This document shows, piece after piece, positions 1 through 8,449 of a stretch of 42,294 nucleotides of DNA; within the stretch, counting starts at the first letter, position 1; every line of letters begins with the position of its first letter. The notes beneath the pieces are model-generated. The model ran no database searches and was not told the DNA's origin. It worked only from the letters and a program-made list of their open reading frames with translations. This DNA is from Mycoplasma sp. CAG:472 (GTDB lineage: Bacteria; Bacillota_I; Bacilli_A; RF39; UBA660). A program made the position numbers and the translations under genes. The stretch lies in the NCBI GenBank assembly GCA_000437315.1, contig FR899413.1:5458-47751 (forward strand), written 5' to 3'.

Positions 1-1
1 A

Positions 2-1999
2 GCAGGAATGCTTTCTGGTGGAGAAAAACAAAGAGTAGCTATTGCAAGGGCAATTGTAAAAAATCCTAATATTTTATTATGTGATGAACCTACTGGAAAC
101 CTTGATAGTCAAAATACACTTGAAATAATGAATATTATTAAATCAATATCTAAAAATAGATTAGTAATTTTAGTAACACATGAAAATGATATAGCGAAAT
201 TTTATGCAGATAGAATAATTGAGGTTTCTGATGGTAAAATCGTAAAAGATTATGAGAATAGTTATGAAGGATCACTTGATTATAAAATTGATAATAAAAT
301 CTATTTAAAAGATTTTAAAACTAAAGAGGAAAATGGTAATATAACATTATATTTTGATAATAAGATTAAATCTAATATAACAATAATTGCTAAAAATAAT
401 AATATTTATATTAAAACAAATGGTAGTGAAAAAATTGAGGTTGTTGATGAAAACTCTAATATTGAACTAATAAACGATCATTATAGACAAATAGATAAAT
501 CAATTTATGAAAAATATGAATTTGATTTTAAGAATATTGAAACTACTAAACATAAGTATAGTTCTATATTTAATGTATTTAAAGTAATATTTTTAGGTTT
601 TAAAAAGATACTTGATTATTCCTTTATTAAAAAATTATTATTACTAGGTTTTTTAGCCTCTGGAGCATTTATTATGTATGCTGTAAGTAATACTTTAGGA
701 ATACTTAATGTAAAGGACAGTTACTTTATTGAAAAAAATAAAAATTATCTTGAAGTGAAAATGCAAAAGATAAATATAGATAATTTTGGAAAATATGAAT
801 CATTAAATGGAATAGATTATATTTTACCTGGCAGTGGAAATGCAAATTTTAAAATTACATTTGATAATTATTATCAAACTAAAAATGCTAGTTCAACTAT
901 CTCTGGTACATTGGTTAATAAAAATTATATAAATGATTCTGATATAATTTATGGAAAAAAAACAGATAATGATTTTGATATAGTTGTGGATAAATCAACA
1001 CTTAATAAATTATTTACAGGTGAAGAAAAAATAGGTATTCAAACTGGTTATTCAGTTCAAGATTTAATTGGATATAAGGTTAATTGTGGTGATTTAATAT
1101 TTACTATCACAGGTATTACTGATATTGGAGATTATAGTATTTTTACAAATAAAAAATACATGATTGATATATTATATAATAGTTTAGGTACTGATGAAAC
1201 TATGGTTTATGATGCTGAATCAATGGTTTATGATGCTGAAATAAGTGATAAATATTTAAATTATAAATTAATTGATAATTTGAGTATAAAAAAAGGTAGA
1301 CTTCCAGAAAATGATTATGAAGTTGTTATTAACATTAATAAAGAAATTGATAATCCACTTAATAGTAAATTAGAAAATAAAATTAATAATAAAAAATTAA
1401 CTGTAGTAGGTTATTATGATGGCAAAAATATGCTTGTTAATGAAAATATGATTAAATATGAGTTAATAAGTAAATCTAAAAACTTAACTATAATGCCAAG
1501 TGATAGTGAAATTGCTATTGAAAGCTTAAATAATGAAAATTTAAATGTTGTAAAATCTTATGACACTGCTAAAGAAAAATATTTAGATTCAAGGGAAACT
1601 GTTGTAAAATCTGGTCTTATTGCATCTGGTGTTATTTTGTTTATTTCTTTTGTGGAAATTTATTTAATGATACGTTCTTCATATCTTTCAAGGATAAAGG
1701 AAATTGGTATATATAGAGCAATAGGTACTAAAAAAAGTGATATTTATAAAATGTTTTATGGAGAAATTATTGCTATTACAACTGTAGCATCACTTCCTGG
1801 TATTTTATTTACAACTTATGCTTTAAAAACACTTCAGACAATAAGTTATTTTGAAAAAAATTATTTGGTAAATCCATTTACAATTATATTAAGTATTGTT
1901 ATTGTATACTTATTTAACATAATCGTAGGACTTTTACCAATTATGAAAATTGTTTCAAAAACTCCTGCTTCAATACTAGCAAGAAAAGATGTAGATTAG
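2..1999 (+). CDS. ABC exporter, fused ATPase-FtsX permease (5' partial)
   Basis: The gene begins before the window, and the frame is open from base 2. The first ~80 visible residues are the end of an ABC ATPase: signature LSGGEKQRV, Walker B ILLCDEPTGNLD, and the H-loop VTHEND. The Walker A half is off the left edge. After a linker comes a hydrophobic segment at about residues 208-230, a large extracytoplasmic region, and three C-terminal membrane spans (about 545-660) in the MacB/FtsX permease pattern. Having the ATPase and one permease on one chain is common in Bacillota peptide or lipid exporters. The substrate cannot be told. An in-frame 21-bp tandem duplication lies in the extracytoplasmic region (1202-1243). 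Confidence 0.85.
   Translation, partial: AGMLSGGEKQRVAIARAIVKNPNILLCDEPTGNLDSQNTLEIMNIIKSISKNRLVILVTHENDIAKFYADRIIEVSDGKIVKDYENSYEGSLDYKIDNKIYLKDFKTKEENGNITLYFDNKIKSNITIIAKNNNIYIKTNGSEKIEVVDENSNIELINDHYRQIDKSIYEKYEFDFKNIETTKHKYSSIFNVFKVIFLGFKKILDYSFIKKLLLLGFLASGAFIMYAVSNTLGILNVKDSYFIEKNKNYLEVKMQKINIDNFGKYESLNGIDYILPGSGNANFKITFDNYYQTKNASSTISGTLVNKNYINDSDIIYGKKTDNDFDIVVDKSTLNKLFTGEEKIGIQTGYSVQDLIGYKVNCGDLIFTITGITDIGDYSIFTNKKYMIDILYNSLGTDETMVYDAESMVYDAEISDKYLNYKLIDNLSIKKGRLPENDYEVVININKEIDNPLNSKLENKINNKKLTVVGYYDGKNMLVNENMIKYELISKSKNLTIMPSDSEIAIESLNNENLNVVKSYDTAKEKYLDSRETVVKSGLIASGVILFISFVEIYLMIRSSYLSRIKEIGIYRAIGTKKSDIYKMFYGEIIAITTVASLPGILFTTYALKTLQTISYFEKNYLVNPFTIILSIVIVYLFNIIVGLLPIMKIVSKTPASILARKDVD
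1202..1243 (+). repeat. 21-bp in-frame tandem duplication
   Basis: Two adjacent 21-bp units (1202-1222 and 1223-1243) each encode MVYDAE plus one residue inside the extracytoplasmic loop of the FtsX-type permease. The first 18 bases are identical in both units. This looks like a recent slippage or duplication event that keeps the frame. Confidence 0.85.
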
Positions 2000-2134
2000 C
2001 TATATCTTTTTTAATGCATTAATGATAATTTGTTTTTAAAAATAAAAAAAGTATATTGTAATGTGTAAAGTATTGTCAAATAAGTTTGTTAATATTTAAC
2101 TAGTGTTATATAATTATACTAGGTGATAAAAAAT

Positions 2135-3328
2135 ATGAGAAATGTAGGAACAGTAGTAAGGGGAATAAGAACTCCCATAATTAAAGAAAATTCTAATTTG
2201 GAGGATATTGTTGTAGATAGTCTTTTGAAAGCTAGTGAAAGTGATAATTTTACTTTTCACGATAAAGATATTGTTGCAGTAACTGAAGCGGTAGTCGGTA
2301 TTGCAATGGGAAACTATGTAACAGTTGATGAAATTGCAAAAGATATTAAAAATAAATTTGGTACTAACCATATAGGTGTGGTATTTCCAATTCTTTCAAG
2401 AAATAGATTTGCAGTACTTTTATCTGCAATAGCAAGAGCAATGGACAAAATAACTTTACAAATATCTTATCCATCAGATGAAGTAGGTAATGATATTTTA
2501 GATAAAAAAAGATTAAAAGAAAGTGGAATAAATCCATATACTGATGTTATTGATGAGAAAACATATTATGAAAAATTTGGCGATTTTAAACATATTTTTA
2601 CTGGTGTAAATATGGTTGATTTCTATAAAGATTTAGTAAAAAAAGAAAATTGTGAAATAGAAATTATATTAGCAAATAATCCTAAAAAGATTTTAAATTA
2701 TGAAAAAGATGTTCTTGTTTGTGATATTCATACAAGATTTGAAACAAAAGCTACTTTAAAGGAAAATTCAGATGGTATTATTTTAGGCCTTGATGATATT
2801 TTAACTAGTCCAGTTGATGGAAGCGGATGTAATGAAAAATATGGATTACTTGGCTCTAATCGTTCTACTGAAGAAAGAGTTAAATTATTTCCAAGTAATG
2901 CACAAGGTTTAGTAGATAATATTCAAAGAAAGTTATATGAAAAAACTGGTAAAAATATTGAAGTAATGATTTATGGCGATGGTGCGTTTAAAGATCCAGT
3001 TGGTGGAATATGGGAACTTGCTGATCCAGTAGTATCTCCATATTATACTAAAGGCCTTGAAGGAAGCCCTAATGAAATAAAACTTAAATATATATCTGAT
3101 AATAAATTCAGTAATTTAAGTGGTGAAGAGTTAAATGAGGCTATTAAAAATGAAATTAGAACTAAAGATTCTAACCTTAAAGGAACAATTGCATCACAAG
3201 GAACAACACCTCGTAGATATGTTGATTTAATAGGTTCTTTATGTGATTTAACTTCAGGTTCAGGTGATAAAGGTACTCCAGTTGTATATATTTCTGGTTA
3301 TTTTGATAATTATAGTGTAGACAACTAA
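2135..3328 (+). CDS. CofE-like F420-0:gamma-glutamyl ligase family protein
   Basis: A 397-residue protein resembling the coenzyme F420-0:L-glutamate ligase (CofE) family. The N-terminal VRGIRTPII stretch, an early DIVAVTEAVVGIA segment, and the later YGDGAFKDPVGGIWELADP and TPRRYVDLIGSL stretches fit that family. CofE adds glutamate to a cofactor tail using GTP. Homologues also occur in Bacillota with no evident F420 pathway, where the substrate is unknown, and no other F420 gene is visible here. I chose ATG 2135 over GTG 2123 because the GTG lies inside the ribosome site AGGTGA (2121-2126), which is well spaced from 2135. The gene stands alone, just upstream of tRNA-Glu. Confidence 0.75.
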   Translation: MRNVGTVVRGIRTPIIKENSNLEDIVVDSLLKASESDNFTFHDKDIVAVTEAVVGIAMGNYVTVDEIAKDIKNKFGTNHIGVVFPILSRNRFAVLLSAIARAMDKITLQISYPSDEVGNDILDKKRLKESGINPYTDVIDEKTYYEKFGDFKHIFTGVNMVDFYKDLVKKENCEIEIILANNPKKILNYEKDVLVCDIHTRFETKATLKENSDGIILGLDDILTSPVDGSGCNEKYGLLGSNRSTEERVKLFPSNAQGLVDNIQRKLYEKTGKNIEVMIYGDGAFKDPVGGIWELADPVVSPYYTKGLEGSPNEIKLKYISDNKFSNLSGEELNEAIKNEIRTKDSNLKGTIASQGTTPRRYVDLIGSLCDLTSGSGDKGTPVVYISGYFDNYSVDN

Positions 3329-3357
3329 AAAAAAGTATGGTAATATGTTAATGGCTT

Positions 3358-3434
3358 AGCCCGTTGGTGAAGTGGTTTAACACACTGCGTTCTCAGCGCA
3401 GCATTCAGGGGTTCGAACCCCCTACGGGTTACCA
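3358..3434 (+). tRNA. tRNA-Glu (anticodon CUC)
   Basis: Complete cloverleaf. Acceptor arms AGCCCGT and ACGGGTT pair, with one G-T. The anticodon stem is CTGCG/CGCAG with loop TTCTCAG, giving anticodon CTC at 3392-3394. The T arm contains GGTTCGAACCC, and a CCA end is encoded. The body resembles bacterial tRNA-Glu. CUC is the extra isoacceptor reading GAG, in addition to the usual UUC. Confidence 0.93.
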
Positions 3435-3445
3435 TTGTTAATATA

Positions 3446-3469
3446 AAATCTCTCTTGTGGAGGTTTTTT
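3446..3469 (+). terminator. Rho-independent terminator after tRNA-Glu
   Basis: Stem AAATCTC / GAGGTTT (one G-T pair) with a short loop, followed by a T run. It sits 11 bases after the CCA end. Confidence 0.7.
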
Positions 3470-3497
3470 ATTTTGCCTAAAATACTTTTTAACACAT

Positions 3498-3520
3498 AAA
3501 AAAACTCAAAAATTGAGTTT
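3498..3520 (-). terminator. second terminator downstream of typA
   Basis: Perfect inverted repeat AAACTCA / TGAGTTT. Read on the minus strand it is followed by TTTTTTT, so it would back up the hairpin at the typA stop. Nothing else is seen in 3521-3630. Confidence 0.6.
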
Positions 3521-3633
3521 GTTATTTAAATAGTTCACTATGACTTATAATAACATCATATTTCTTTCTTCTTTCTATATAAATATATAACAATGTAATG
3601 ACTATGTCGATATCTAATAAAATTATTATAAAT

Positions 3634-3658
3634 AAAAAAGATGCTATTTTCTAGCATC
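3634..3658 (-). terminator. typA terminator overlapping its stop codon
   Basis: On the minus strand GATGCTA pairs with TAGCATC and is followed by TTTTTT. The 5' arm holds the last codons of typA and the 3' arm begins at the stop. Confidence 0.75.
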
Positions 3659-5452
3659 AAATTTCTTTCTAAGTTCTGTATTTAAAATTTTCTTTCTCAT
3701 TCTTAAATGATGAGGAGTAATTTCAACAAGTTCATCTTGATTAATAAAGTCAAGTGCTGCCTCTAAAGTGAATATTCTAGGTCTTTTTAGAACTACAGTT
3801 TTATCTGCATAAGCACTTCTTGTGTTTGTAAGTTCTTTTCCTTTAACAACGTTTACAGCTAGGTCAACATCTTTATTACATTCACCAACAATCATACCTT
3901 CATAAACTTCTTCATTTGGTTCAACAAACATTGTACCACGGTCCTCAAGGCCACCAAGAGAATAAGCAGTTGCTTTTCCTTCTTCACTAGCAACAAGAAC
4001 TCCAAGTTTTCTTTCACCTATATTTATATTTTCAACAGGTTTAAATTCAGTAAATGTATGGTTCATTATACCATAACCTTTAGTTAAAGTCATAAAGTTT
4101 GTAGGAAAACCAATAAGTCCACGTGATGGAATTTCATAATTAATTCTAATTAAGTTTCCTAAATGTGTCATATTTCCCATTATGGCGCCTCTTTGAGATA
4201 GTTCTTCGAAAACACCACCCATATATTCATCAGTTATTTCAATTTGTAAGTCTTCATAAGGTTCACATTTTACACCGTTAATTTCTTTAATAATAACTTT
4301 TGGTTTAGAAACCTCAAGTTCGAAACCTTCACGGCGCATATTTTCAATTAAGATAGATAAGTGTAGTTCTCCACGGCCTAATACCATCAAGTTTTCACTA
4401 TCAATTTGTTCAACTTTTAAACTTACATCTCTTTGTGTTTCTTTGAATAATCTCTCACCAATTTTTCTTGATGTTAAGATTTTACCATCTTTTCCAGAAA
4501 ATGGAGAAGTATTAACTCCAAAAGTCATTTGAAGTGTTGGTTCATCAATATGAAGTATTGGTAGGGCATTATGATTACCAACTTCAGTTAAAGTTTCTCC
4601 AACTGAAATGTCTTCGAGACCCGCAACAGCAACTATATCTCCGACTGTGGCACTTTCAATTTCTATTCTTTTTAATCCAACATAACCAAATAATTTTTGA
4701 ACTCTAAAGTTTTTTTCAGTACCATCAAGTCTTATACAGTTAACCATTTGACCAACCTTAATTTTACCATTAAATACTTTACCAACACCAATTCTTCCTA
4801 CATAATCATTGTAGTCAAGTAAAGCTGGTTGAAATTGTAATGGAGCATTTTCATCTCCAGTAGGTTCTGGTATTTCAGAAACAATTAAATCCATAAGTGG
4901 TTTGAAACCTTTTTCTTGATCAGATGGGTTATTTGAAAGAGAACTTGTTCCATTAGCGGCACTTGTATAAACTGTTTTAAATTCAATTTGTTCATCAGTA
5001 GCACCAAGTTCAATAAATAATTCAAGTACTTCATCAACTACAGAGGTAACTCTTTGAGTTGGTTTATCAACTTTATTAATAACAACAATTGGTTTACAAC
5101 CGGCCTCTAAAGCCTTTTTTAAAACAAACCTTGTCTGAGGCATAGGTCCTTCATAAGCATCTACTACTAAAAGTACACCATCAACCATTTTCATAATTCT
5201 TTCAACTTCACCACCAAAGTCAGCATGACCTGGAGTATCAAGAATATTAATCTTATAACCATCATAGTCAACGGAAGTAGTTTTAGCAAGTATTGTTATA
5301 CCTCTTTCTTTTTCAATATCATTTGTATCCATGCTTAAATTACTAATATCCTCATTTTCTCTAAATGTATGAGTATACTTGATAATTTCATCTACTAATG
5401 TAGTTTTACCATGGTCTACGTGTGCAATAATTGCAACATTTCTTTTTTTCAT
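3644..5452 (-). CDS. typA: ribosome-associated GTPase TypA/BipA
   Basis: A 602-residue translational GTPase of normal TypA length. It opens with the G1 motif AHVDHGKTT and then carries the switch I segment ERGITI, G3 DTPGHADF and G4 NKVD. The middle and C-terminal halves have the EF-G-like domains and the TypA-specific C-terminal region (for example GYGIMNHTF and NTRSAYADKTV). TypA binds ribosomes and supports subunit assembly and growth in cold or stress. Transcribed alone on the minus strand from its own promoter, with a GGTGTGAT ribosome site. Confidence 0.97.
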   Translation of the reverse strand: MKKRNVAIIAHVDHGKTTLVDEIIKYTHTFRENEDISNLSMDTNDIEKERGITILAKTTSVDYDGYKINILDTPGHADFGGEVERIMKMVDGVLLVVDAYEGPMPQTRFVLKKALEAGCKPIVVINKVDKPTQRVTSVVDEVLELFIELGATDEQIEFKTVYTSAANGTSSLSNNPSDQEKGFKPLMDLIVSEIPEPTGDENAPLQFQPALLDYNDYVGRIGVGKVFNGKIKVGQMVNCIRLDGTEKNFRVQKLFGYVGLKRIEIESATVGDIVAVAGLEDISVGETLTEVGNHNALPILHIDEPTLQMTFGVNTSPFSGKDGKILTSRKIGERLFKETQRDVSLKVEQIDSENLMVLGRGELHLSILIENMRREGFELEVSKPKVIIKEINGVKCEPYEDLQIEITDEYMGGVFEELSQRGAIMGNMTHLGNLIRINYEIPSRGLIGFPTNFMTLTKGYGIMNHTFTEFKPVENINIGERKLGVLVASEEGKATAYSLGGLEDRGTMFVEPNEEVYEGMIVGECNKDVDLAVNVVKGKELTNTRSAYADKTVVLKRPRIFTLEAALDFINQDELVEITPHHLRMRKKILNTELRKKFDARK

Positions 5453-5481
5453 AAATAAATCACACCTTTTTTTCTTTTGGT

Positions 5482-5511
5482 ATTATAGCACTAATTATTT
5501 GAAATAATCAA
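5482..5511 (-). promoter_or_regulatory. typA promoter
   Basis: On the minus strand, TTGATT (5506-5511) and TATAAT (5482-5487) are separated by 18 bases. The -10 lies about 30 bases upstream of the typA start. Confidence 0.7.
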
Positions 5512-5598
5512 TAGAAAGTAGTGATTTTATATTTATAAATGCTAATTTTTGTGCTAAAATGAAATTGTTGAGAGTATTTTGTAGTATAAGAGGTTTTT

Positions 5599-6024
5599 AT
5601 GAAAGATGTCACTAAAGAAATGATAAAGATTTTTAAATTGAAAAAATTAGGGTGTGACTTTATGGGTTATGAATTTGTCAATCCTAATGAGCTTAGTTTT
5701 CATCATTTAATTGTTGCTAGAAAAGATTCTCAAGTTTTAGGTATTGGTGATGGCTATTTATTTTGGAATGGTGCTATACTTAGACAAAAAACTTCACACG
5801 ATTATCTTCATTTAATTGAAAGAATTGATCGCGATAGGTTTAATTATATTACTTGTCAAATGATTGATGAAAATACTGCAAATATGATTATGTATGAAAA
5901 TTTAAAAAAGATTAATGATTGTTTAGAGGGATTTGAAAAAGAACACTGTGGACATTATAATAAAAAGCATCCTAAAGATCCTCTTATAAAGGAAGCTTAT
6001 ACACGTAGGCTTATAAAAAAATAA
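5599..6024 (+). CDS. small HNH-like protein, function unknown
   Basis: A 141-residue protein I cannot name. The segment from residue 33 (SFHHLIVARKDS), through NGAILRQ at 58-64, to SHDYLHLIE at 66-74 resembles the His-His / Asn / His-x3-His layout of HNH-type nuclease folds. The paired zinc-binding Cys residues of many HNH proteins are absent, so activity is uncertain. The first ATG has AAGAGG five bases upstream. A second candidate ATG at 5662 is preceded by AGGGTGTGA and would remove 21 residues. It is monocistronic, divergent from typA, and followed by a terminator. Confidence 0.45.
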   Translation: MKDVTKEMIKIFKLKKLGCDFMGYEFVNPNELSFHHLIVARKDSQVLGIGDGYLFWNGAILRQKTSHDYLHLIERIDRDRFNYITCQMIDENTANMIMYENLKKINDCLEGFEKEHCGHYNKKHPKDPLIKEAYTRRLIKK

Positions 6025-6027
6025 ACG

Positions 6028-6061
6028 ATAACTTGAAAATAGTTATTTTTTTTTATATAAT
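6028..6061 (+). promoter_or_regulatory. overlapping terminator and lemA promoter
   Basis: Hairpin ATAACT / AGTTAT (6028-6046) with a T run ends the preceding gene. TTGAAA at 6033-6038 and TATAAT at 6056-6061, 17 bases apart, form a good promoter for lemA that partly overlaps the terminator. Confidence 0.65.
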
Positions 6062-6082
6062 GTTATTAGAAGGTAGGTATAT

Positions 6083-6646
6083 ATGAAAAAAAGTTATATT
6101 ATAGGTATTATAGTGGCTGTTATAGTAGTAATTGGTATATCACTAGGTAGTGGCTATAATAAAATGGTTAAAGAAAATGAAAATGTTGAAAGTGCTGCAG
6201 CACAAATTGATGTACAACTTAAAAGAAGAACTGATTTAATTCCTAATTTAGTAAATACTGTAAAAGGTTATATGACTCATGAACAAAAAGTTATTGATAG
6301 TATTACAACTGCTCGTGAAAATTTAGTAAATGCAAGTACTGTTGAGGATAAAGCTAGTGCTAGTGAAGAGCTTACTAAAGCATTAAATAACTTATATGTA
6401 ATTGTTGAAAATTATCCTGATTTAAAATCAAATACTAATTTTATAAATCTACAAGATGAACTTGCAGGAACTGAAAATCGTATTGCTGTTTCTAGAAAAG
6501 ATTATAATGATGCTGTTAAAGAATATAATAATCTTGTAAAAACATTTCCTAATAATTTAACTGCTTCTTTATTTAATTTCAAAGAAAAATCTTATTTTGA
6601 GGTTAATAACTCTGATAAAGAGGTTCCAAATGTATCTTTTGAATAG
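6083..6646 (+). CDS. lemA: LemA family protein
   Basis: A 187-residue LemA family protein. It has one N-terminal membrane span (about residues 5-24) followed by the helical LemA domain, with the hallmark QIDVQLKRRTDLIPNLVNTVKGY near residues 42-65 and SRKDYNDAVKEYNN near 137-150. LemA proteins are membrane-anchored, with an N-out short tail and a cytoplasmic coiled bundle of unclear function. They are very often encoded next to a TPM-domain protein, as here: the next gene overlaps this one by 17 bases. Confidence 0.93.
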   Translation: MKKSYIIGIIVAVIVVIGISLGSGYNKMVKENENVESAAAQIDVQLKRRTDLIPNLVNTVKGYMTHEQKVIDSITTARENLVNASTVEDKASASEELTKALNNLYVIVENYPDLKSNTNFINLQDELAGTENRIAVSRKDYNDAVKEYNNLVKTFPNNLTASLFNFKEKSYFEVNNSDKEVPNVSFE

Positions 6647-7505
6647 AATTAAGTTTTTAATTCTATTTCTTTTATTAAGTATTTTAAATGTAAATGCGAT
6701 AGTTAGCCCAACAAAAGAGTTTTATGTTAATGATTATGCAAATATTTTGTCTTCGGAAACTGAAAAATATATTATAGATAAAAGTAGCCAACTTGCAAAT
6801 GTTGATGGTACACAAATAGTTGTTGTTACTGTAAATAATTTAGAGGGTGATACAATTGAAAATTATGCAAATACCTTATTTAGAAATTTTGGTATAGGAG
6901 ACAAAACTAAAAATAATGGTTTACTTCTTTTACTTGCTCTTGAAGAAAGACAATTTAGGGTAGAAGTAGGGTATGGGCTCGAGGGAATTTTACCTGATGG
7001 TAAAACCGGTAGATTTCAAGATACTTATATTATTCCATATTTAAAAAATAATAAATGGGATGAAGGTATTAAAAATGGTTATGATGCATTTTATAAAGAG
7101 ATTGTTGTTCAAAACAATTTGAATTTAAATTATAATGAACCATATGCAAATGGCCATAGTGATTCTACATTTATTATAGGAATAGGTATGTTTCTTGGAT
7201 TTATAATTGGCTTAATAATTCGATATATGGGGTTTAGTAAAATAGCTGTTTTTACAATTATTTATTTTTTTGCAAATACTTTTATATCTCAAACTGGAAT
7301 TAAATTAATATCTGATTTATTTTCAGTTTATAATTTAATGGGTTATTTTTTTGGTTTATCAATTAATATTTTATCTGGTATAGGTTCAGGTTCTGGCTAT
7401 TATGGAGGTGGTTCATCTTTTGGAGGATCATCTGGTGGTTCATCCGGAGGATTTTCTGGAGGAGGAGGTTCTTCAGGTGGTGGAGGATCCACACGAGGAT
7501 TTTAA
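6630..7505 (+). CDS. TPM-domain membrane protein (YgcG-like)
   Basis: A 291-residue protein with an N-terminal signal or membrane segment (residues 5-23), then a TPM domain (about 30-155). That domain contains FYVNDYANILS, the TQIVVVTVNNLEG strand and RFRVEVGYGLEGILPD-like sequence. Two or three hydrophobic spans follow (about 180-250). The tail is almost only Gly, Ser and Phe (GGSSGG repeats) and ends STRGF, as in YgcG-like proteins. I chose ATG 6630 because AGAGG lies just upstream and the signal peptide begins there. An upstream in-frame ATG at 6597 lacks a ribosome site. It is coupled to lemA, so the two products probably act together at the membrane. Confidence 0.88.
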   Translation: MYLLNRIKFLILFLLLSILNVNAIVSPTKEFYVNDYANILSSETEKYIIDKSSQLANVDGTQIVVVTVNNLEGDTIENYANTLFRNFGIGDKTKNNGLLLLLALEERQFRVEVGYGLEGILPDGKTGRFQDTYIIPYLKNNKWDEGIKNGYDAFYKEIVVQNNLNLNYNEPYANGHSDSTFIIGIGMFLGFIIGLIIRYMGFSKIAVFTIIYFFANTFISQTGIKLISDLFSVYNLMGYFFGLSINILSGIGSGSGYYGGGSSFGGSSGGSSGGFSGGGGSSGGGGSTRGF

Positions 7506-7515
7506 TAAAAAACAC

Positions 7516-7544
7516 TTGCATTTTATAAAAAAATATAGTATATT
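7516..7544 (+). promoter_or_regulatory. secE-nusG promoter
   Basis: TTGCAT and TATATT are separated by exactly 17 bases. This promoter lies just after the TPM gene and 40 bases before secE. Confidence 0.7.
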
Positions 7545-7584
7545 ATAAATGAACACGAAAGAGTGTTTTTTTATTGGAGGAATT

Positions 7585-7830
7585 ATGACAAAAGAAAATG
7601 AAAAAACAAAAAACGTTAAAAAAGTAAATGCTACTAAGAAAAAAAATGTAAAAGCGCCTAAAGAAAGTTATTTAAAAGGCGTTAAAAAGGAAATGAAACT
7701 TGTTAAGTGGCCAACTTTTAAAGAGGTAATTAAGTATACTATTGCTACTGTTATTATGTGCTTAGTCGTATGTGGATTTTTCTTATTACTAAATTTACTT
7801 TTATCTTTAGTGAAAGGATGGATTAACTAA
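7585..7830 (+). CDS. secE: preprotein translocase subunit SecE
   Basis: An 81-residue SecE of the short single-span type. It has a Lys-rich N-terminus, the conserved amphipathic helix with KKEMKLVKWPTFKEV (about residues 34-48), and one C-terminal membrane span. SecE clamps SecY in the translocon. ATG 7585 has GGAGG upstream. The in-frame ATG at 7549 lies immediately after the -10 and is unlikely. The stop overlaps the nusG start by one base, so the pair is translationally coupled. Confidence 0.95.
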   Translation: MTKENEKTKNVKKVNATKKKNVKAPKESYLKGVKKEMKLVKWPTFKEVIKYTIATVIMCLVVCGFFLLLNLLLSLVKGWIN

Positions 7831-8372
7831 TGGAAGAACAAAAAAAAGAATGGTATGTAGTAAATACCTATTCCGGACATGAACTTGCAGTAAAACAAAA
7901 ACTTGAAATGCGTACTGAAAGTATGGGTATGCAAGATTATATTTTTAGAGTAATAATACCAGAAACTACTGAAGTTGAAGTAAAAGATGGTGTTAAAAAA
8001 GAAAAAGTTAAAAAAATGTTTCCAGGTTATATTTTAGTGGAAATGATAATGACTGATGAAGCGTGGTATATTGTCCGTAATACACCAGGTGTAACAGGAT
8101 TTATCGGTTCAAGTGGAAAAGGAGCAAAACCAACACCACTTCCACCTCAAGAAATTGATAGAGTTCTTGCTACTATGGGAATGAGTAGAGTAAATATTGA
8201 TAATGAAATGAAAGTTGGCGACAATGTTAACATTATTGATGGACCATTCAATGGTATGAGTGGTAAGATTGATAGTATTGATGCTGAAAATAATCGCCTT
8301 ACAATTATTATTGATTTATTTGGCCAAGAAACTTCAGTTGATGTTGAAAATTATCAAGTTAGTAAATATTAA
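7830..8372 (+). CDS. nusG: transcription termination/antitermination factor NusG
   Basis: A 180-residue NusG of normal length. The NGN domain starts WYVVNTYSGHE and carries the MFPGYILVEM and WYIVRNTPGVTGFIG motifs. A C-terminal KOW domain follows (VGDNVNIIDGPFNGMSGKI). It binds RNA polymerase and couples it to ribosomes or Rho. It is co-transcribed with secE but is followed by a terminator and a vanZ-like gene rather than by rplK, so the usual secE-nusG-rplK-rplA order is broken here. Confidence 0.97.
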   Translation: MEEQKKEWYVVNTYSGHELAVKQKLEMRTESMGMQDYIFRVIIPETTEVEVKDGVKKEKVKKMFPGYILVEMIMTDEAWYIVRNTPGVTGFIGSSGKGAKPTPLPPQEIDRVLATMGMSRVNIDNEMKVGDNVNIIDGPFNGMSGKIDSIDAENNRLTIIIDLFGQETSVDVENYQVSKY

Positions 8373-8400
8373 AATTAATCTTTATAGGTTAATTTTTTTT
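8372..8400 (+). terminator. terminator after nusG
   Basis: Stem AAATTAA / TTAATTT followed by an unbroken T run, directly after the nusG stop codon. Confidence 0.8.
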
Positions 8401-8427
8401 TACAATAATTTTTAAATATAGTATAAT
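8399..8427 (+). promoter_or_regulatory. promoter of vanZ-like gene
   Basis: TTTACA and TATAAT are separated by 17 bases. The -35 overlaps the end of the nusG terminator. Confidence 0.65.
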
Positions 8428-8449
8428 ATTAATGTAGAAAGGTACTTTT

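Noticed and set aside
7551..7572. Attenuator hairpin (AACAC / GTGTT plus T run) in the secE leader
   Set aside because: The stem is only five to six pairs with mostly A-T/G-T ends. It is too weak to list as a terminator without expression data.
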